From Chryseobacterium kimseyorum (GTDB taxonomy: Bacteria; Bacteroidota; Bacteroidia; Flavobacteriales; Weeksellaceae), in contig NZ_JAPDHW010000001.1 in the NCBI RefSeq assembly GCF_025971945.1, forward strand, positions 248,001-312,000: a stretch of 64,000 bases of DNA. Direction: 5' to 3'. A model generated the notes under the pieces. That model had not been told where the DNA came from. It saw only the letters and a list, made by a program, of their open reading frames with translations, and did not search any database. Both the position numbers and the translations under genes were made by a program. Shown one piece after another: positions 1 to 8,531 of the stretch (the first letter of the stretch is position 1; every line of letters starts with the position of its first letter).

Positions 1-45
1 AGAGCTGAAGGAATCCCTGCCTCAAACGCAGATTTATTTTTAATA

Positions 46-369
46 TTATCCGCCGACTCTTTTTGTTTTAAAACCCATGTCCTTTAGAATCGTCATGATT
101 TTATCACGGTTATCTCCCTGAATAATGATTGTTCCGTCTTTTTCAGAACCACCGATACCTAGTGTGGTTTTTATTTTTTTTGAAATCTTTTTCAGGTCAT
201 CCTCACTTCCTTCGTATCCTTCAACGATGGTTACCGGTTTCCCGTTTCTGCCTTTCTTTTCAAACTTGCAAACTAAAGGTTCTTTCTGCTTAAACTGTTC
301 TTCAGGCATCTGAAATTCCTGCTCTTCATGCTCAGGAAAAAGGTTTTTGAGTTGATCACGTAAATCCAT
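46..369 (-). CDS. SUI1/eIF1-like translation initiation factor (YciH type)
   Basis: A small 107-residue SUI1-fold protein. The N-terminal 25 residues are acidic and the SUI1 domain runs from about residue 30 to the end. It shows the basic GRNGKPVT segment, the EGYEGSEDDL stretch and the glycine-rich GIGGSEKDGTI turn seen in bacterial YciH proteins. Family members resemble eukaryotic eIF1 and are thought to act at the ribosome during initiation, but their bacterial role is not settled. The gene is divergent from gpmI, and a TAnnTTTG box lies only a few bases before its ATG. The family call is firm; the function is by homology. Confidence 0.88.
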   Translation of the reverse strand: MDLRDQLKNLFPEHEEQEFQMPEEQFKQKEPLVCKFEKKGRNGKPVTIVEGYEGSEDDLKKISKKIKTTLGIGGSEKDGTIIIQGDNRDKIMTILKDMGFKTKRVGG

Positions 370-373
370 AGAG

Positions 374-381
374 CAAAATTA
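374..381 (-). promoter_or_regulatory. -7 promoter box (TAATTTTG) of the SUI1 gene
   Basis: This is an exact match to the Bacteroidota -7 consensus TAnnTTTG on the minus strand. It ends 4 nt before the ATG, so the transcript would start at or next to the start codon. No convincing TTG -33 element was found. Confidence 0.45.
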
Positions 382-604
382 ATAAAATATTTAAAAAGTA
401 TATTATTTATCTAAAGCATAAAAAACTTCTTAAGAAATGATCTGTTCTGATTTGTACAGTCTGTGGAAAATAATCAATCTACGGATCGCATTTACTTCTA
501 CAGATAATTACTAAAAACAATTTATATTCTAAATGAGTTTGAAACATGAAGCTTTTTAATAAAAATTTAAGTTGTTCAAATTCTTCAATTCATTTCAAAA
601 TCGA

Positions 605-612
605 TAAATTTG
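605..612 (+). promoter_or_regulatory. -7 promoter box (TAAATTTG) of gpmI
   Basis: An exact TAnnTTTG match 22 nt before the gpmI ATG, implying a leader of under 20 nt. The -33 position carries only TTC-like bases. The rest of the 370-634 divergent gap shows no gene. Confidence 0.5.
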
Positions 613-634
613 TTTGTTAAAAAAATAAATTAAA

Positions 635-2176
635 ATGTCAAAAAAAGCAATATTAGCAATACTTGACGGATGGGGTTTGGGTCAAAACCCTGAAGTTTCT
701 GCATTAGCTCAGGCAAATACACCATTTATAGATAGCTGTTATCAAAAATATCCACATACAACATTAGAGGCAAGTGGCCTCGCAGTAGGACTTCCAGTAG
801 GACAGATGGGGAATTCCGAAGTGGGACACATGAATTTGGGTGCCGGAAGAGTAGTGTATCAAAATTTGGTGAAACTCAACATGGCAGTGGAAAATGGAAC
901 GTTAGGCCACGAAGAGGTAATTCAGGAAGCATTTGCTTATGCCAAGGCAGAGAAGAAAAATGTACACTTTATCGGATTGGTTTCCAACGGAGGTGTGCAT
1001 TCACATATCAACCATTTAAAAGGTTTACTAACAGCTGCCAGTGAATATGGCCTGCATGAAAATGTTTATGTACATGCATTTACAGACGGTAGAGACTGTG
1101 ATCCGCACTCAGGATTAGGTTTTATTGAAGAACTTGAGGAGCACATGAGTACGACAACTGGAGCTTTGGCGTCAGTGATCGGAAGATATTATGCAATGGA
1201 CAGAGACAGACGTTGGGAGCGTGTGAAATTAGCGTATGATGCAATGGTAAGTGGAATAGGAGAAAGAACGACCAACGCAGCCTCAATTATACAGAACTCT
1301 TATAATGAAGGAGTGACTGATGAATTTATCAAACCGATTATTTTAGTTAAAGATACTCAGATTGGAAATGAAGTTCCTGTAGGGAAGATCGTTGATAATG
1401 ATGTGGTGATTTGCTTTAATTTCCGTACCGACAGAGGAAGAGAAATTACTGAAGTTCTTTGTCAGCATGATATGCCGGAATATTTTATGCGAAAATTAAA
1501 TCTTCACTACGTTACCTTAACGAACTACGACAAAACTTATGAAAATGTAAAAGTAGTTTTCGATGAAGATGTTCTGCACGAAACGATGGGCGAGATTCTG
1601 GAAAGAAACGGAAAATCTCAGATTAGAATTGCAGAAACAGAAAAATATCCACACGTTACTTTTTTCTTTTCAGGAGGTCGTGAAGAAGAATTTCACGGTG
1701 AAAAAAGATTGTTGTGCCCGAGCCCGAAAGATGTGCCAACCTACGATCTAAAACCGGAAATGTCTGCTTACGAAATCACCAATTCTATCGTACCTGAACT
1801 TGAAAATGAAACTGCAGATTTTATCTGTCTGAATTTCGCAAATACAGATATGGTGGGTCACACAGGAGTTTTTGAAGCTGCTGTAAAAGCCGCAGAAACC
1901 GTAGATAAATGTATTGAAAAAGTAGCAACAACAGCTTATGAGCATGGTTATGCAGTATTTATTCTTGCTGATCACGGAAATTCTGATGTAATGATTAATG
2001 CAGATGGTTCGCCAAACACACAGCATTCAACCAATTTAGTACCTTTGATTGTAATGGATAAAGATCGCGAGTGGAATTTAAAACCAGGAAAACTGGGTGA
2101 TATGGCTCCAACAATTTTATCGGTAATGGGCGTTGAAATTCCGGCGATAATGACTGGAGATATTTTAGTCAGCTAA
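635..2176 (+). CDS. gpmI: 2,3-bisphosphoglycerate-independent phosphoglycerate mutase
   Basis: This glycolytic enzyme interconverts 3- and 2-phosphoglycerate through a phosphoserine intermediate, using two bound metal ions (Mn2+ in characterised members). At 513 residues it has the usual length. The N-terminal metal motif is AILDGWG (D11), and the catalytic serine is S61 in MGNSEVGHMNLGAGR. Further family signatures are FTDGRDCDPHSG, the RYYAMDRDRRWER arginine cluster, NFRTDRGREIT, and the C-terminal metal-binding NFANTDMVGHTG and ILADHGNSD. It is a single-gene unit with its own promoter box and a terminator-like hairpin. Identification is very secure. Confidence 0.98.
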   Translation: MSKKAILAILDGWGLGQNPEVSALAQANTPFIDSCYQKYPHTTLEASGLAVGLPVGQMGNSEVGHMNLGAGRVVYQNLVKLNMAVENGTLGHEEVIQEAFAYAKAEKKNVHFIGLVSNGGVHSHINHLKGLLTAASEYGLHENVYVHAFTDGRDCDPHSGLGFIEELEEHMSTTTGALASVIGRYYAMDRDRRWERVKLAYDAMVSGIGERTTNAASIIQNSYNEGVTDEFIKPIILVKDTQIGNEVPVGKIVDNDVVICFNFRTDRGREITEVLCQHDMPEYFMRKLNLHYVTLTNYDKTYENVKVVFDEDVLHETMGEILERNGKSQIRIAETEKYPHVTFFFSGGREEEFHGEKRLLCPSPKDVPTYDLKPEMSAYEITNSIVPELENETADFICLNFANTDMVGHTGVFEAAVKAAETVDKCIEKVATTAYEHGYAVFILADHGNSDVMINADGSPNTQHSTNLVPLIVMDKDREWNLKPGKLGDMAPTILSVMGVEIPAIMTGDILVS

Positions 2177-2197
2177 TTATATACGATTATAAATTTT

Positions 2198-2232
2198 ATA
2201 CCGTTGTCTGTAAAGATTGCGGTATTTTTTTT
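2198..2232 (+). terminator. Rho-independent terminator after gpmI
   Basis: Short stem ATACCG/CGGTAT with a 16-nt loop, followed by a run of nine T. It lies just after the gpmI stop. Confidence 0.55.
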
Positions 2233-2294
2233 TGATTTAATCAAACATTTTATGACAGACATAGGATATTATGCTTTAAATAATAAAATATTAA

Positions 2295-2302
2295 TATCTT
2301 TG
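2295..2302 (+). promoter_or_regulatory. -7 promoter box (TATCTTTG) of the desaturase gene
   Basis: An exact TAnnTTTG match 22 nt before the ATG. No TTG is visible at the expected -33 distance. Confidence 0.5.
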
Positions 2303-2324
2303 TAAATTATAAACGTATTTAAGA

Positions 2325-3302
2325 ATGTACAATAAGCTCGTAAGAAAAGAGGTAATGGGTATTTTGGAAAAGGAAGTAGGTTCTTTTCTGGATAAATTTT
2401 TGACGCCGATAGAAAAGATTTGGCAGCCATCAGACTATTTACCGGATCCTTCAAGTGAAGACTTTAGATACGATTTAGAAGAAATTCAGACTTTTGCACG
2501 GGAGATGCCTTATGATCTTTTTGTGACGTTAATTGGTGACTGTATTACTGAGGAAGCTTTACCTTCTTACGAATCTTGGTTAATGGGCGTAGATGGCGTA
2601 GACCAGGAAGAAAAAGTAGGCTGGGCAAACTGGGTAAGATCCTGGACCGGTGAAGAAAACCGTCACGGAGATTTACTAAACAAATATCTTTATCTGTGCG
2701 GAAGAGTGAATATGCGTGAGGTTGAAATTACAACACAGTATTTGATCAGCGATGGTTTTGATTTGGGAACTAGCATGGATCCTTACAGAAATTTTGTTTA
2801 CACAAGTTTTCAGGAGACTGCAACCAATATTTCTCACAGAAGAGTAGGTACTTTAGCAAAACAGTCCGGTAACGGAAAATTAGCAAAAATGTGCGGCGTG
2901 ATTGCAGCAGACGAAGCAAGACATGCAAAAGCTTACAAACATTTCGTAGCAAAAATTCTTGAATTAGATCCTTCAGAAATGATTCTTGCATTTGAAGATA
3001 TGATGCGCAAAAAAATTGTAATGCCGGCTCACCTGATGAGACAGTCTGGGCAGAAAGCAGGTGAACTTTGGGGACATTTTTCAGATGCGGCGCAGAGATG
3101 TATGGTTTATACAGGTCAGGATTATATCAACATCATGAAAGATCTGTTAGACGAATGGAAAATCGAACACGTAACAGGTCTTACTGAAAAAGCTGAAAAG
3201 GCTCAGGAATATTTAATGAAACTTCCGTCAAGATTACAGAAAATCACAGACAGGGTTTCTACTCCGGACTTACAGTTTCAGTTCAGTTGGGTTAAACATT
3301 AA
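2325..3302 (+). CDS. acyl-ACP desaturase (stearoyl-ACP desaturase family)
   Basis: A soluble di-iron fatty-acyl-ACP desaturase of 325 residues, expected to place a double bond in a saturated acyl chain on acyl carrier protein. The two EExxH-type iron motifs of the ferritin-like four-helix bundle are visible as EENRHGDLL (about residue 108) and DEARHAKAY (about residue 192). Upstream iron-ligand glutamates probably lie in TEEALPSYE. The FA_desaturase_2 family includes plant delta-9 and actinobacterial enzymes; position specificity cannot be read from sequence. It has its own promoter box and a strong terminator, so it is probably monocistronic. Confidence 0.93.
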   Translation: MYNKLVRKEVMGILEKEVGSFLDKFLTPIEKIWQPSDYLPDPSSEDFRYDLEEIQTFAREMPYDLFVTLIGDCITEEALPSYESWLMGVDGVDQEEKVGWANWVRSWTGEENRHGDLLNKYLYLCGRVNMREVEITTQYLISDGFDLGTSMDPYRNFVYTSFQETATNISHRRVGTLAKQSGNGKLAKMCGVIAADEARHAKAYKHFVAKILELDPSEMILAFEDMMRKKIVMPAHLMRQSGQKAGELWGHFSDAAQRCMVYTGQDYINIMKDLLDEWKIEHVTGLTEKAEKAQEYLMKLPSRLQKITDRVSTPDLQFQFSWVKH

Positions 3303-3329
3303 TTTTATTTTTAACAATAAATTATAAAT

Positions 3330-3361
3330 AAGAGTGCCGGATGTTTTTTCGGCACTCTTTT
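3330..3361 (+). terminator. Rho-independent terminator after the desaturase gene
   Basis: A 10-bp perfect stem AAGAGTGCCG/CGGCACTCTT with a 10-nt loop and a T tail. It lies about 10 bp upstream of the next promoter box. Confidence 0.8.
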
Positions 3362-3371
3362 AATTATTTAT

Positions 3372-3379
3372 TATCTTTG
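3372..3379 (+). promoter_or_regulatory. -7 promoter box (TATCTTTG) of the HAD-like gene
   Basis: An exact TAnnTTTG match 20 nt before the ATG at 3400. The region where a -33 element would sit is occupied by the preceding terminator. Confidence 0.5.
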
Positions 3380-3399
3380 CCAAGCTAAAAAACAACAAA

Positions 3400-3831
3400 A
3401 TGGTTAGTAATAAAAAAATTGCTGTAGATTTCGACGGAACAATCGTGGATGATGCATATCCCGGAATTGGGAAAGCTAAGATTTTTGCGTTTGAAACGTT
3501 GAAAAAATTGCAGTCTCAAGGGTATAGATTGATCCTTTGGACCTACAGACACGGCAAAACTCTTGATGAAGCTGTAGAATTCTGTAGAAAAAACGGAATT
3601 GAATTTTATGCGATCAATTCAAGTTTTGAAGGTGAAGTTTTTGATAGCGAAACACAGTCCAGAAAATTAGATGCAGATTGGTTTATCGATGACAGAAATA
3701 TTGGAGGCTTTCCTGGATGGGGAGAGATCTATAATATTATTAACGAAAGAATAGAATTCCGTGTAGATGGCAAAGAGGTTTTAGCCTATTCAAAATTAAA
3801 AAAAGAAAAGAAAAAAGGTCTTTTCTGGTAA
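3400..3831 (+). CDS. HAD-superfamily hydrolase-like protein (BT0820 type)
   Basis: A 143-residue HAD-fold protein without a large cap domain. The motif I aspartates are in IAVDFDGTIVDD (D10 and D12). A motif II-like LILWTYR segment follows, and the acidic motif WFIDDRNIGGFPGWGEIY lies near residue 105, matching the small BT0820-like family of Bacteroidota. Such proteins are annotated as hydrolases or phosphatases, but their substrate is unknown. The lysine-rich end (KKEKKKGLFW) may be flexible. It stands alone between the desaturase gene and map. Confidence 0.8.
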   Translation: MVSNKKIAVDFDGTIVDDAYPGIGKAKIFAFETLKKLQSQGYRLILWTYRHGKTLDEAVEFCRKNGIEFYAINSSFEGEVFDSETQSRKLDADWFIDDRNIGGFPGWGEIYNIINERIEFRVDGKEVLAYSKLKKEKKKGLFW

Positions 3832-3922
3832 TATCTTCAATGTAGCAGTTTATTATAACGATCTGGAAATCAACAATTGTTATACCCATATTCTGTTAGG
3901 TTGATACATTTTAAGTAAAAAA

Positions 3923-4732
3923 ATGATTCAATTAAAAACAATAGACGAAATTCGTCTGATGAGAGAAAGTGCTCAGTTGGTTTCCAGAACATTAGGAATG
4001 TTGGCGAAAGAAATCAAACCAGGGATTACCACTTTATATTTAGATAAATTAGCACACGACTTTATTAAAGATCACGGTGCTGAACCTGCATTCTTAGGAT
4101 ATGGAGGTTTTCCGTATTCACTTTGTATTTCACCTAATGAGCAGGTTGTTCATGGTTTTCCAAGTAAGGAAGAAATTAAAGAAGGTGATGTGCTTTCTGT
4201 AGACTGCGGAGCCGTTCTCAATGGTTTTGTCGGTGATCACGCTTATACTTTTGAAATTGGTGAAGTAAAACCTGAGATCAAAAAATTACTTCAGGTTACC
4301 AAAGATTCTCTTTACAAAGGAATTGCACAGTGTGTAAGAGGGAAGAGAATTGGAGACATTTCTCATGCGATTCAGACCTACTGTGAGAGAGAAGGTTATG
4401 GTGTGGTTAAAGAATTGGTTGGCCACGGTTTAGGCAGAAAAATGCACGAAGATCCAAGTGTTCCGAACTACGGAAAACAGGGTAGCGGCAAAGTGATTAA
4501 AGACGGTTTGACGATTGCGATTGAACCGATGATTAATCTGGGAACTGAAAAAGTGAAATTTCACAATGATGGCTGGACGGTTACCACGCTTGATAATCAA
4601 ACTTCAGCACATTTTGAACACGACGTTGCTGTGGTGAATGGCAAACCGGTTTTGCTTTCTACCTTTAAATATATTTATGAAGCTTTAGGCATCGAAAGCG
4701 ATGAAGAAAAGCCATTCCAAATGGAATTTTAA
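3923..4732 (+). CDS. map: type I methionine aminopeptidase
   Basis: This enzyme removes the initiator methionine from nascent proteins using two metal ions. At 269 residues it is a plain type I enzyme without an N-terminal extension. The metal ligands are all present: the aspartates of VDCGAVLNGFVGDHAYTF, the histidine of VGHGLGRKMHEDPSVPNYG, the glutamate of AIEPMINLG and the glutamate of AHFEHDVAVV. The substrate histidine is in HGFPS. Its stop codon overlaps the start of the methyltransferase gene by 1 nt, so the two are probably co-translated. Confidence 0.97.
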   Translation: MIQLKTIDEIRLMRESAQLVSRTLGMLAKEIKPGITTLYLDKLAHDFIKDHGAEPAFLGYGGFPYSLCISPNEQVVHGFPSKEEIKEGDVLSVDCGAVLNGFVGDHAYTFEIGEVKPEIKKLLQVTKDSLYKGIAQCVRGKRIGDISHAIQTYCEREGYGVVKELVGHGLGRKMHEDPSVPNYGKQGSGKVIKDGLTIAIEPMINLGTEKVKFHNDGWTVTTLDNQTSAHFEHDVAVVNGKPVLLSTFKYIYEALGIESDEEKPFQMEF

Positions 4733-5499
4733 TGAAAAAGCTGACCAAGTTTTTACTCAATAAAATACCCCGTCCGATGCTTATTCAGATGAGTGTCTGG
4801 GCGCGTCCTTTAATTTATCAGTTCTTCAAAGGGGATCAGTTTTTTGATCCAATTGACGGAAGGTCATACCGGAAATTTCTACCGTACGGTTACGGAAAAC
4901 AGCGGGAAAATGCTTTGTCGCCCGGAACTTTAAGCTTAGAAAGACACCGTCAGATGTGGCTGTATCTTCAGAATGAAACCGATTTTTTCATAAAAAACTG
5001 TAAAGTTTTACATATCGCTCCCGAACAGGAATTTCTAAGAAAATTCAAAAGAATGAGCAATCTCAATTACATTTCGGCAGATTTGTACTCACCGATTGTG
5101 GATGTAAAGGCCGATATATTAGATTTACCTTTTGAGAATGAAAGTTTTGATGTCATTTTCTGTAATCATGTTTTAGAGCATATAGAAGACGATGCAAAGG
5201 CGATGAGCGAACTCTACCGTGTTCTGAAACCGGGAGGCTGGGGAATTATTCAGGTTCCAATGAAAAATTCTTTGGAGAAAACTTACGAAGATTTTACCAT
5301 TAAAGATCCGAAAGAACGTCAGAAACATTTTGGGCAGTACGATCACGTGCGTTGGTATGGGATGGATTATTTTGACCGTTTAAGAAATGCAGGTTTTGAA
5401 ACTGAACCCAATTTCTACTCCAAACAATTCTCAGATGCAGAAATTTTAAAATACGGACTCAATCACAACGAGATTTTACCTGTGGTTTATAAAAAATAA
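4732..5499 (+). CDS. class I SAM-dependent methyltransferase
   Basis: A 255-residue Methyltransf_11-type protein. The Rossmann core begins near residue 95 with CKVLHIAPEQEFLRKF, which replaces the usual glycine-rich motif I. It continues through SADLYSP, DILDLPFENESFDVIFCNHVLEHIEDD (motif IV and post region) and ELYRVLKPGGWGIIQVP. The target is unknown. The ATG overlaps the map stop codon (TAATG), indicating translational coupling. A good terminator follows, closing a two-gene operon. Confidence 0.85.
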   Translation: MKKLTKFLLNKIPRPMLIQMSVWARPLIYQFFKGDQFFDPIDGRSYRKFLPYGYGKQRENALSPGTLSLERHRQMWLYLQNETDFFIKNCKVLHIAPEQEFLRKFKRMSNLNYISADLYSPIVDVKADILDLPFENESFDVIFCNHVLEHIEDDAKAMSELYRVLKPGGWGIIQVPMKNSLEKTYEDFTIKDPKERQKHFGQYDHVRWYGMDYFDRLRNAGFETEPNFYSKQFSDAEILKYGLNHNEILPVVYKK

Positions 5500-5529
5500 A
5501 AAAACGTCTTCAATTATGAAGACGTTTTT
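5500..5529 (+). terminator. Rho-independent terminator of the map operon
   Basis: Stem AAAACGTCTTC/GAAGACGTTTT with a short AATTAT loop and a T tail, directly after the stop codon. It may also serve the convergent SMR gene. Confidence 0.8.
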
Positions 5530-5596
5530 GTTGATATTATCTCGGACTTTATATTTGTGAAATTTGTGAAAAAATTTATTTCAATTTGTATTAAAT

Positions 5597-5923
5597 TTAA
5601 TGAGAAACTGCTTTCAATCCGATTACCGATCCGATCAGTGTACAGATGAAAAATATTCTCGAGAAACTTACAGGATCTTTAAAAACTAAAATTCCCATTA
5701 GAACGGTTCCCACGGCGCCAATTCCTGTCCATACTGCATAAGCGGTTCCGATAGGTAAAGTTTCAGTTGCCTTAATCAAGAGAAGCATGCTGATTGTAAG
5801 ACACGCTAAAAAACCACCAAACCAAAAGTACATTTCGTTTCCCGCTGTTTCTTTCACTTTTCCTAAACATGCTGTGAATCCAACTTCAAACAGTCCTGCA
5901 ATAATTAAAATAATCCAATTCAT
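5597..5923 (-). CDS. SMR-family small exporter, SugE/Gdx-like
   Basis: A four-helix small multidrug resistance protein of 108 residues. The ATG at 5923 is chosen because MNWIILIIAGLFEVGF matches the family start; an upstream in-frame alternative codon at 5944 would add seven unlikely residues. The essential membrane glutamate is in GLFEVGF. The LPIGTAYAVWTGIGAVGTVLMGI signature and the terminal IGLKAVSH resemble SugE/Gdx, which exports guanidinium, more than EmrE, but substrate calls from sequence alone are risky. No guanidine riboswitch was recognised upstream. SMR pumps act as dimers, sometimes from paired genes; only one is present here. Confidence 0.88.
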   Translation of the reverse strand: MNWIILIIAGLFEVGFTACLGKVKETAGNEMYFWFGGFLACLTISMLLLIKATETLPIGTAYAVWTGIGAVGTVLMGILVFKDPVSFSRIFFICTLIGSVIGLKAVSH

Positions 5924-6133
5924 GAGTAATAATTTAAAGCACAAAGTTGATGATTTAGTTTGGCTCTAAATTTTACATTTGTTAAAAAATAAATGAATCT
6001 TAGAGATAATCAAATTTTATTTAGAAAGAAATATTTAATTTAAATAGAAATGCCATCCCGAATATTTAGCAAATCAAGCAGATCAATTTTAAAAAAAACT
6101 ATATCATCTACATATTCAGTGAATGTGAAAAAA

Positions 6134-6697
6134 TCACCTTATTTCCGCACGGATTCTACTCAGGCTAGACTGGGTGATTCCCAGATAAGAAGCAATATGT
6201 CCCAACTGAACTCTCTGAATGAGATATGGTTTATCTCTGAGCAAATCCTTATACCGCTCCAGAGCTGTTTTGTACTGTCTTGAAATAATCAGTTCTTCAG
6301 TTTTTATCAGTTCCCGTTCAGCAAATTTTCGCCCCCAGTTGGCAATATGGATATCTTCGTTGTATAAAATTTTCAGCTTTGAAGTTTCCAGTCGATACAG
6401 TGTACAGTCTTCCAAAAGTTCAATACTTTCATATCCGGGTTTTTCTTCAACGTAACTTTTCATTGAAACCACAGGTTCGCCTTCTGCTCCAAACCAAAAT
6501 GTGATGTCATTATTTTCTGACGGAGCGAATGCACGGACAATTCCTTTTTTCAAAAAATAAATATAAGGAACAACTTTATCAGATTCCATTAAAATAAAAC
6601 CTTTTGGATGTGTTACCTCCGTGATATTTTGCTTCAATTTTTGCTTTGAAGTTGCAGGAAGCGGGAAGATATTATCAATTATTCCATCAATATTCAT
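6134..6697 (-). CDS. Crp/Fnr-family transcriptional regulator
   Basis: A 187-residue regulator with an N-terminal cyclic-nucleotide-binding-like beta barrel and a C-terminal winged helix. The barrel runs from about residue 15 to 110 (GFILMESDKVVPYIYFLKKGIVRAF). The recognition region is RVQLGHIASYLGITQSSLSRIRAEIR near the end. No cysteine cluster for an iron-sulfur centre is seen, and the phosphate-binding loop is not the cAMP type, so the ligand is unknown. It is transcribed in the same direction as the SMR gene, 210 bp upstream, and is a reasonable but unproven candidate regulator of it. Confidence 0.85.
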   Translation of the reverse strand: MNIDGIIDNIFPLPATSKQKLKQNITEVTHPKGFILMESDKVVPYIYFLKKGIVRAFAPSENNDITFWFGAEGEPVVSMKSYVEEKPGYESIELLEDCTLYRLETSKLKILYNEDIHIANWGRKFAERELIKTEELIISRQYKTALERYKDLLRDKPYLIQRVQLGHIASYLGITQSSLSRIRAEIR

Positions 6698-6884
6698 AAA
6701 GAAATTTAATCATGCAAAATAAGCATTTTACCTTTTGCAAGCTTTTAAAAATTTCTATTTTCTGTAAATCCTTTAGAATCTTTTGCGGTTAAATGTTTTG
6801 TTATTTTTTTATAATGTATCGAACAAAATAGACTTTTTTCAACATCTAATTTTAATATAGACCACAAGACCGATTTTGTTTTAC

Positions 6885-6892
6885 TAACTTTG
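6885..6892 (+). promoter_or_regulatory. -7 promoter box (TAACTTTG) of era
   Basis: An exact TAnnTTTG match 33 nt before the era ATG, within the divergent gap from the Crp/Fnr gene. Confidence 0.5.
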
Positions 6893-6925
6893 CGAATCGT
6901 AATAAAAGCGACTTAATTTTTTTAT

Positions 6926-7801
6926 ATGCATAAAGCAGGATTTGTAAATATTGTTGGAAAGCCAAACGCCGGAAAATCTACCCTTCTTAATCAATTGATG
7001 GGCGAAAAACTGGCAATCGTTACCCAAAAGGCACAGACAACCAGACATAGAATTTTTGGAATTTATAACGAAGAAGACCTACAGATCGTATTTTCTGATA
7101 CTCCTGGAGTTTTAGATCCGAAATATGGTTTGCAGGAAAAAATGATGGATTTTGTGAAAGATTCTTTACAGGATGCTGACGTTTTCTTATTCATTGTGGA
7201 CGTTACCGATAAAGCTGAACAGTCAGAATTTCTAATTGAAAAATTAAATAAGATTCCGGTACCGGTTTTATTATTATTAAATAAAATCGACCAGACCAAC
7301 CAGGAAGGACTAGAAAAAATAGCTACTGAATGGCACGAAAGAATTCCTAAGGCAGAAATTCTTCCCATTTCAGCGCTAAATGCCTTTAATATTGATGTTA
7401 TTTTGCCAAAATTGAAATCAATGTTACCGGAAAGTCCGGCGTACTATGATAAAGATATGTACACTGATAAGCCTGAAAGATTTTTCGTAAATGAAGCGAT
7501 CAGAGAAAAAATTCTTTTGAATTACGACAAAGAAATTCCATATTCTGTAGAAGTGGTTACCGAAATGTTTAAAGAAAAAGAAGGAATTATCTTTATCGAT
7601 TCGATTATTTATGTAGAAAGAGATACCCAAAAAGGAATTATCATCGGTCATAAAGGGGAAGCGATTAAAAAAGTAGGTACAGAAGCAAGAATAGATTTAG
7701 AGAAATTTTTCTCAAAAAAAATCCATTTGAATCTGTTTGTTAAGGTAAAAAAAGACTGGAGAAAGAACGACAGAGATTTGAAAAATTTCGGATACCGATA
7801 G
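6926..7801 (+). CDS. era: GTPase Era
   Basis: An essential GTPase that binds the 3' end of 16S rRNA and assists 30S ribosome maturation. At 291 residues it has normal length. The N-terminal G domain shows G1 GKPNAGKSTLLN (about residue 11), the switch TTRHRIFGI, G3 SDTPGVLD, G4 LLNKIDQ and G5 ISALNAFN. The C-terminal KH domain includes the GIIIGHKGEAIKKVG loop that grips RNA. It is flanked by an apparent promoter upstream and a DoxX gene 67 bp downstream with its own promoter-like element. Confidence 0.98.
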   Translation: MHKAGFVNIVGKPNAGKSTLLNQLMGEKLAIVTQKAQTTRHRIFGIYNEEDLQIVFSDTPGVLDPKYGLQEKMMDFVKDSLQDADVFLFIVDVTDKAEQSEFLIEKLNKIPVPVLLLLNKIDQTNQEGLEKIATEWHERIPKAEILPISALNAFNIDVILPKLKSMLPESPAYYDKDMYTDKPERFFVNEAIREKILLNYDKEIPYSVEVVTEMFKEKEGIIFIDSIIYVERDTQKGIIIGHKGEAIKKVGTEARIDLEKFFSKKIHLNLFVKVKKDWRKNDRDLKNFGYR

Positions 7802-7823
7802 ACTAAAAAGTCAATATTCATCG

Positions 7824-7851
7824 TTGTATTAAAAGATTTTTATTACCTTTA
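7824..7851 (+). promoter_or_regulatory. Promoter of the DoxX gene (TTG - 17 bp - TACCTTTA)
   Basis: A TTG at 7824-7826 is followed after 17 bp by TACCTTTA at 7844-7851, one base off the TAnnTTTG consensus. The ATG is 17 nt further on. Confidence 0.45.
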
Positions 7852-7868
7852 AACTAAATTTTTAATTA

Positions 7869-8294
7869 ATGAGCTATTCAAACTTAAAAACTAATCCCAT
7901 ATACATAGACATCGTTTTATTGATAGTAAGATTATTTATAGGTTTTGCGATGTTGTCTCATGGTTTCCCAAAACTTCAGACATTGCTGGATGGAGGTGCT
8001 TCTGAATTTAATTTTTTAGGTCTTGGTTTGAGAACAACATTATTTCTAACTGTTTTTGCGGAATTTGTCTGTTCAATTTTTTTCATTTTAGGACTGTTTA
8101 CAAGAATCGCAGCGGGATTTTTGATGTTTACCATGATTATTGCAGGATTTGTAGTGCATGGTGGAGATCCATTTGCGAAAAGAGAACTTGCTCTGCTTTA
8201 CCTGACTATATACACTTTTGTGGTTATACTGGGCGCTGGAAGATTCTCAATAGATGGAATGATTGAAAAAAGAAGAAGAGCCTCAGATTGGTAA
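7869..8294 (+). CDS. DoxX family membrane protein
   Basis: A 141-residue integral membrane protein with four predicted helices. The family hallmark is the first helix region RLFIGFAMLSHGFPKLQ. Later helices include LFLTVFAEFVCSIFFILGLFTRIAAG and FLMFTMIIAGFVVH. DoxX proteins are membrane subunits or quinone-linked proteins of poorly defined role, so no specific activity is assigned. The C-terminus is basic and cytoplasmic (EKRRRAS). A clear terminator follows. Confidence 0.88.
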   Translation: MSYSNLKTNPIYIDIVLLIVRLFIGFAMLSHGFPKLQTLLDGGASEFNFLGLGLRTTLFLTVFAEFVCSIFFILGLFTRIAAGFLMFTMIIAGFVVHGGDPFAKRELALLYLTIYTFVVILGAGRFSIDGMIEKRRRASDW

Positions 8295-8314
8295 GATGAA
8301 CATTTAAAATATAT

Positions 8315-8348
8315 AGAGCGGCAAATAAATTTGCCGCTTTTTTTTGTG
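8315..8348 (+). terminator. Rho-independent terminator after the DoxX gene
   Basis: Stem AGCGGCAAA/TTTGCCGCT with a TAAA loop, followed by eight T. Confidence 0.85.
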
Positions 8349-8485
8349 TCAGTTTTTTAAGTAAAACGAAAATAAATCTTGTTAAAAAGTGTGTTTGGAT
8401 TACGAATTTTTGTCTTTTAAAAATTTTAAACAGATTTATATGAACTACAGCATTTAAGTTTTCAATATAATTTGAAGCAACTTTT

Positions 8486-8512
8486 TTGGTTAAATACTTT
8501 TCATTAAATTCG
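8486..8512 (+). promoter_or_regulatory. Putative promoter of the S9 peptidase gene
   Basis: TTG at 8486-8488, a 16-bp spacer, then TAAATTCG at 8505-8512, which differs from TAnnTTTG at one base. The ATG lies 19 nt downstream. Confidence 0.35.
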
Positions 8513-8531
8513 TGCAAAATCAAAAAAGATA

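Noticed and set aside
1..43. Possible end of an upstream plus-strand gene (reading ELKESLPQTQIYF then stop).
   Set aside because: Only 13 codons are visible and there is no family signal, so it cannot be told from chance.
5924..6133. Looked for a guanidine riboswitch before the SugE-like gene.
   Set aside because: No recognisable conserved motif or paired structure of the known guanidine classes was seen.
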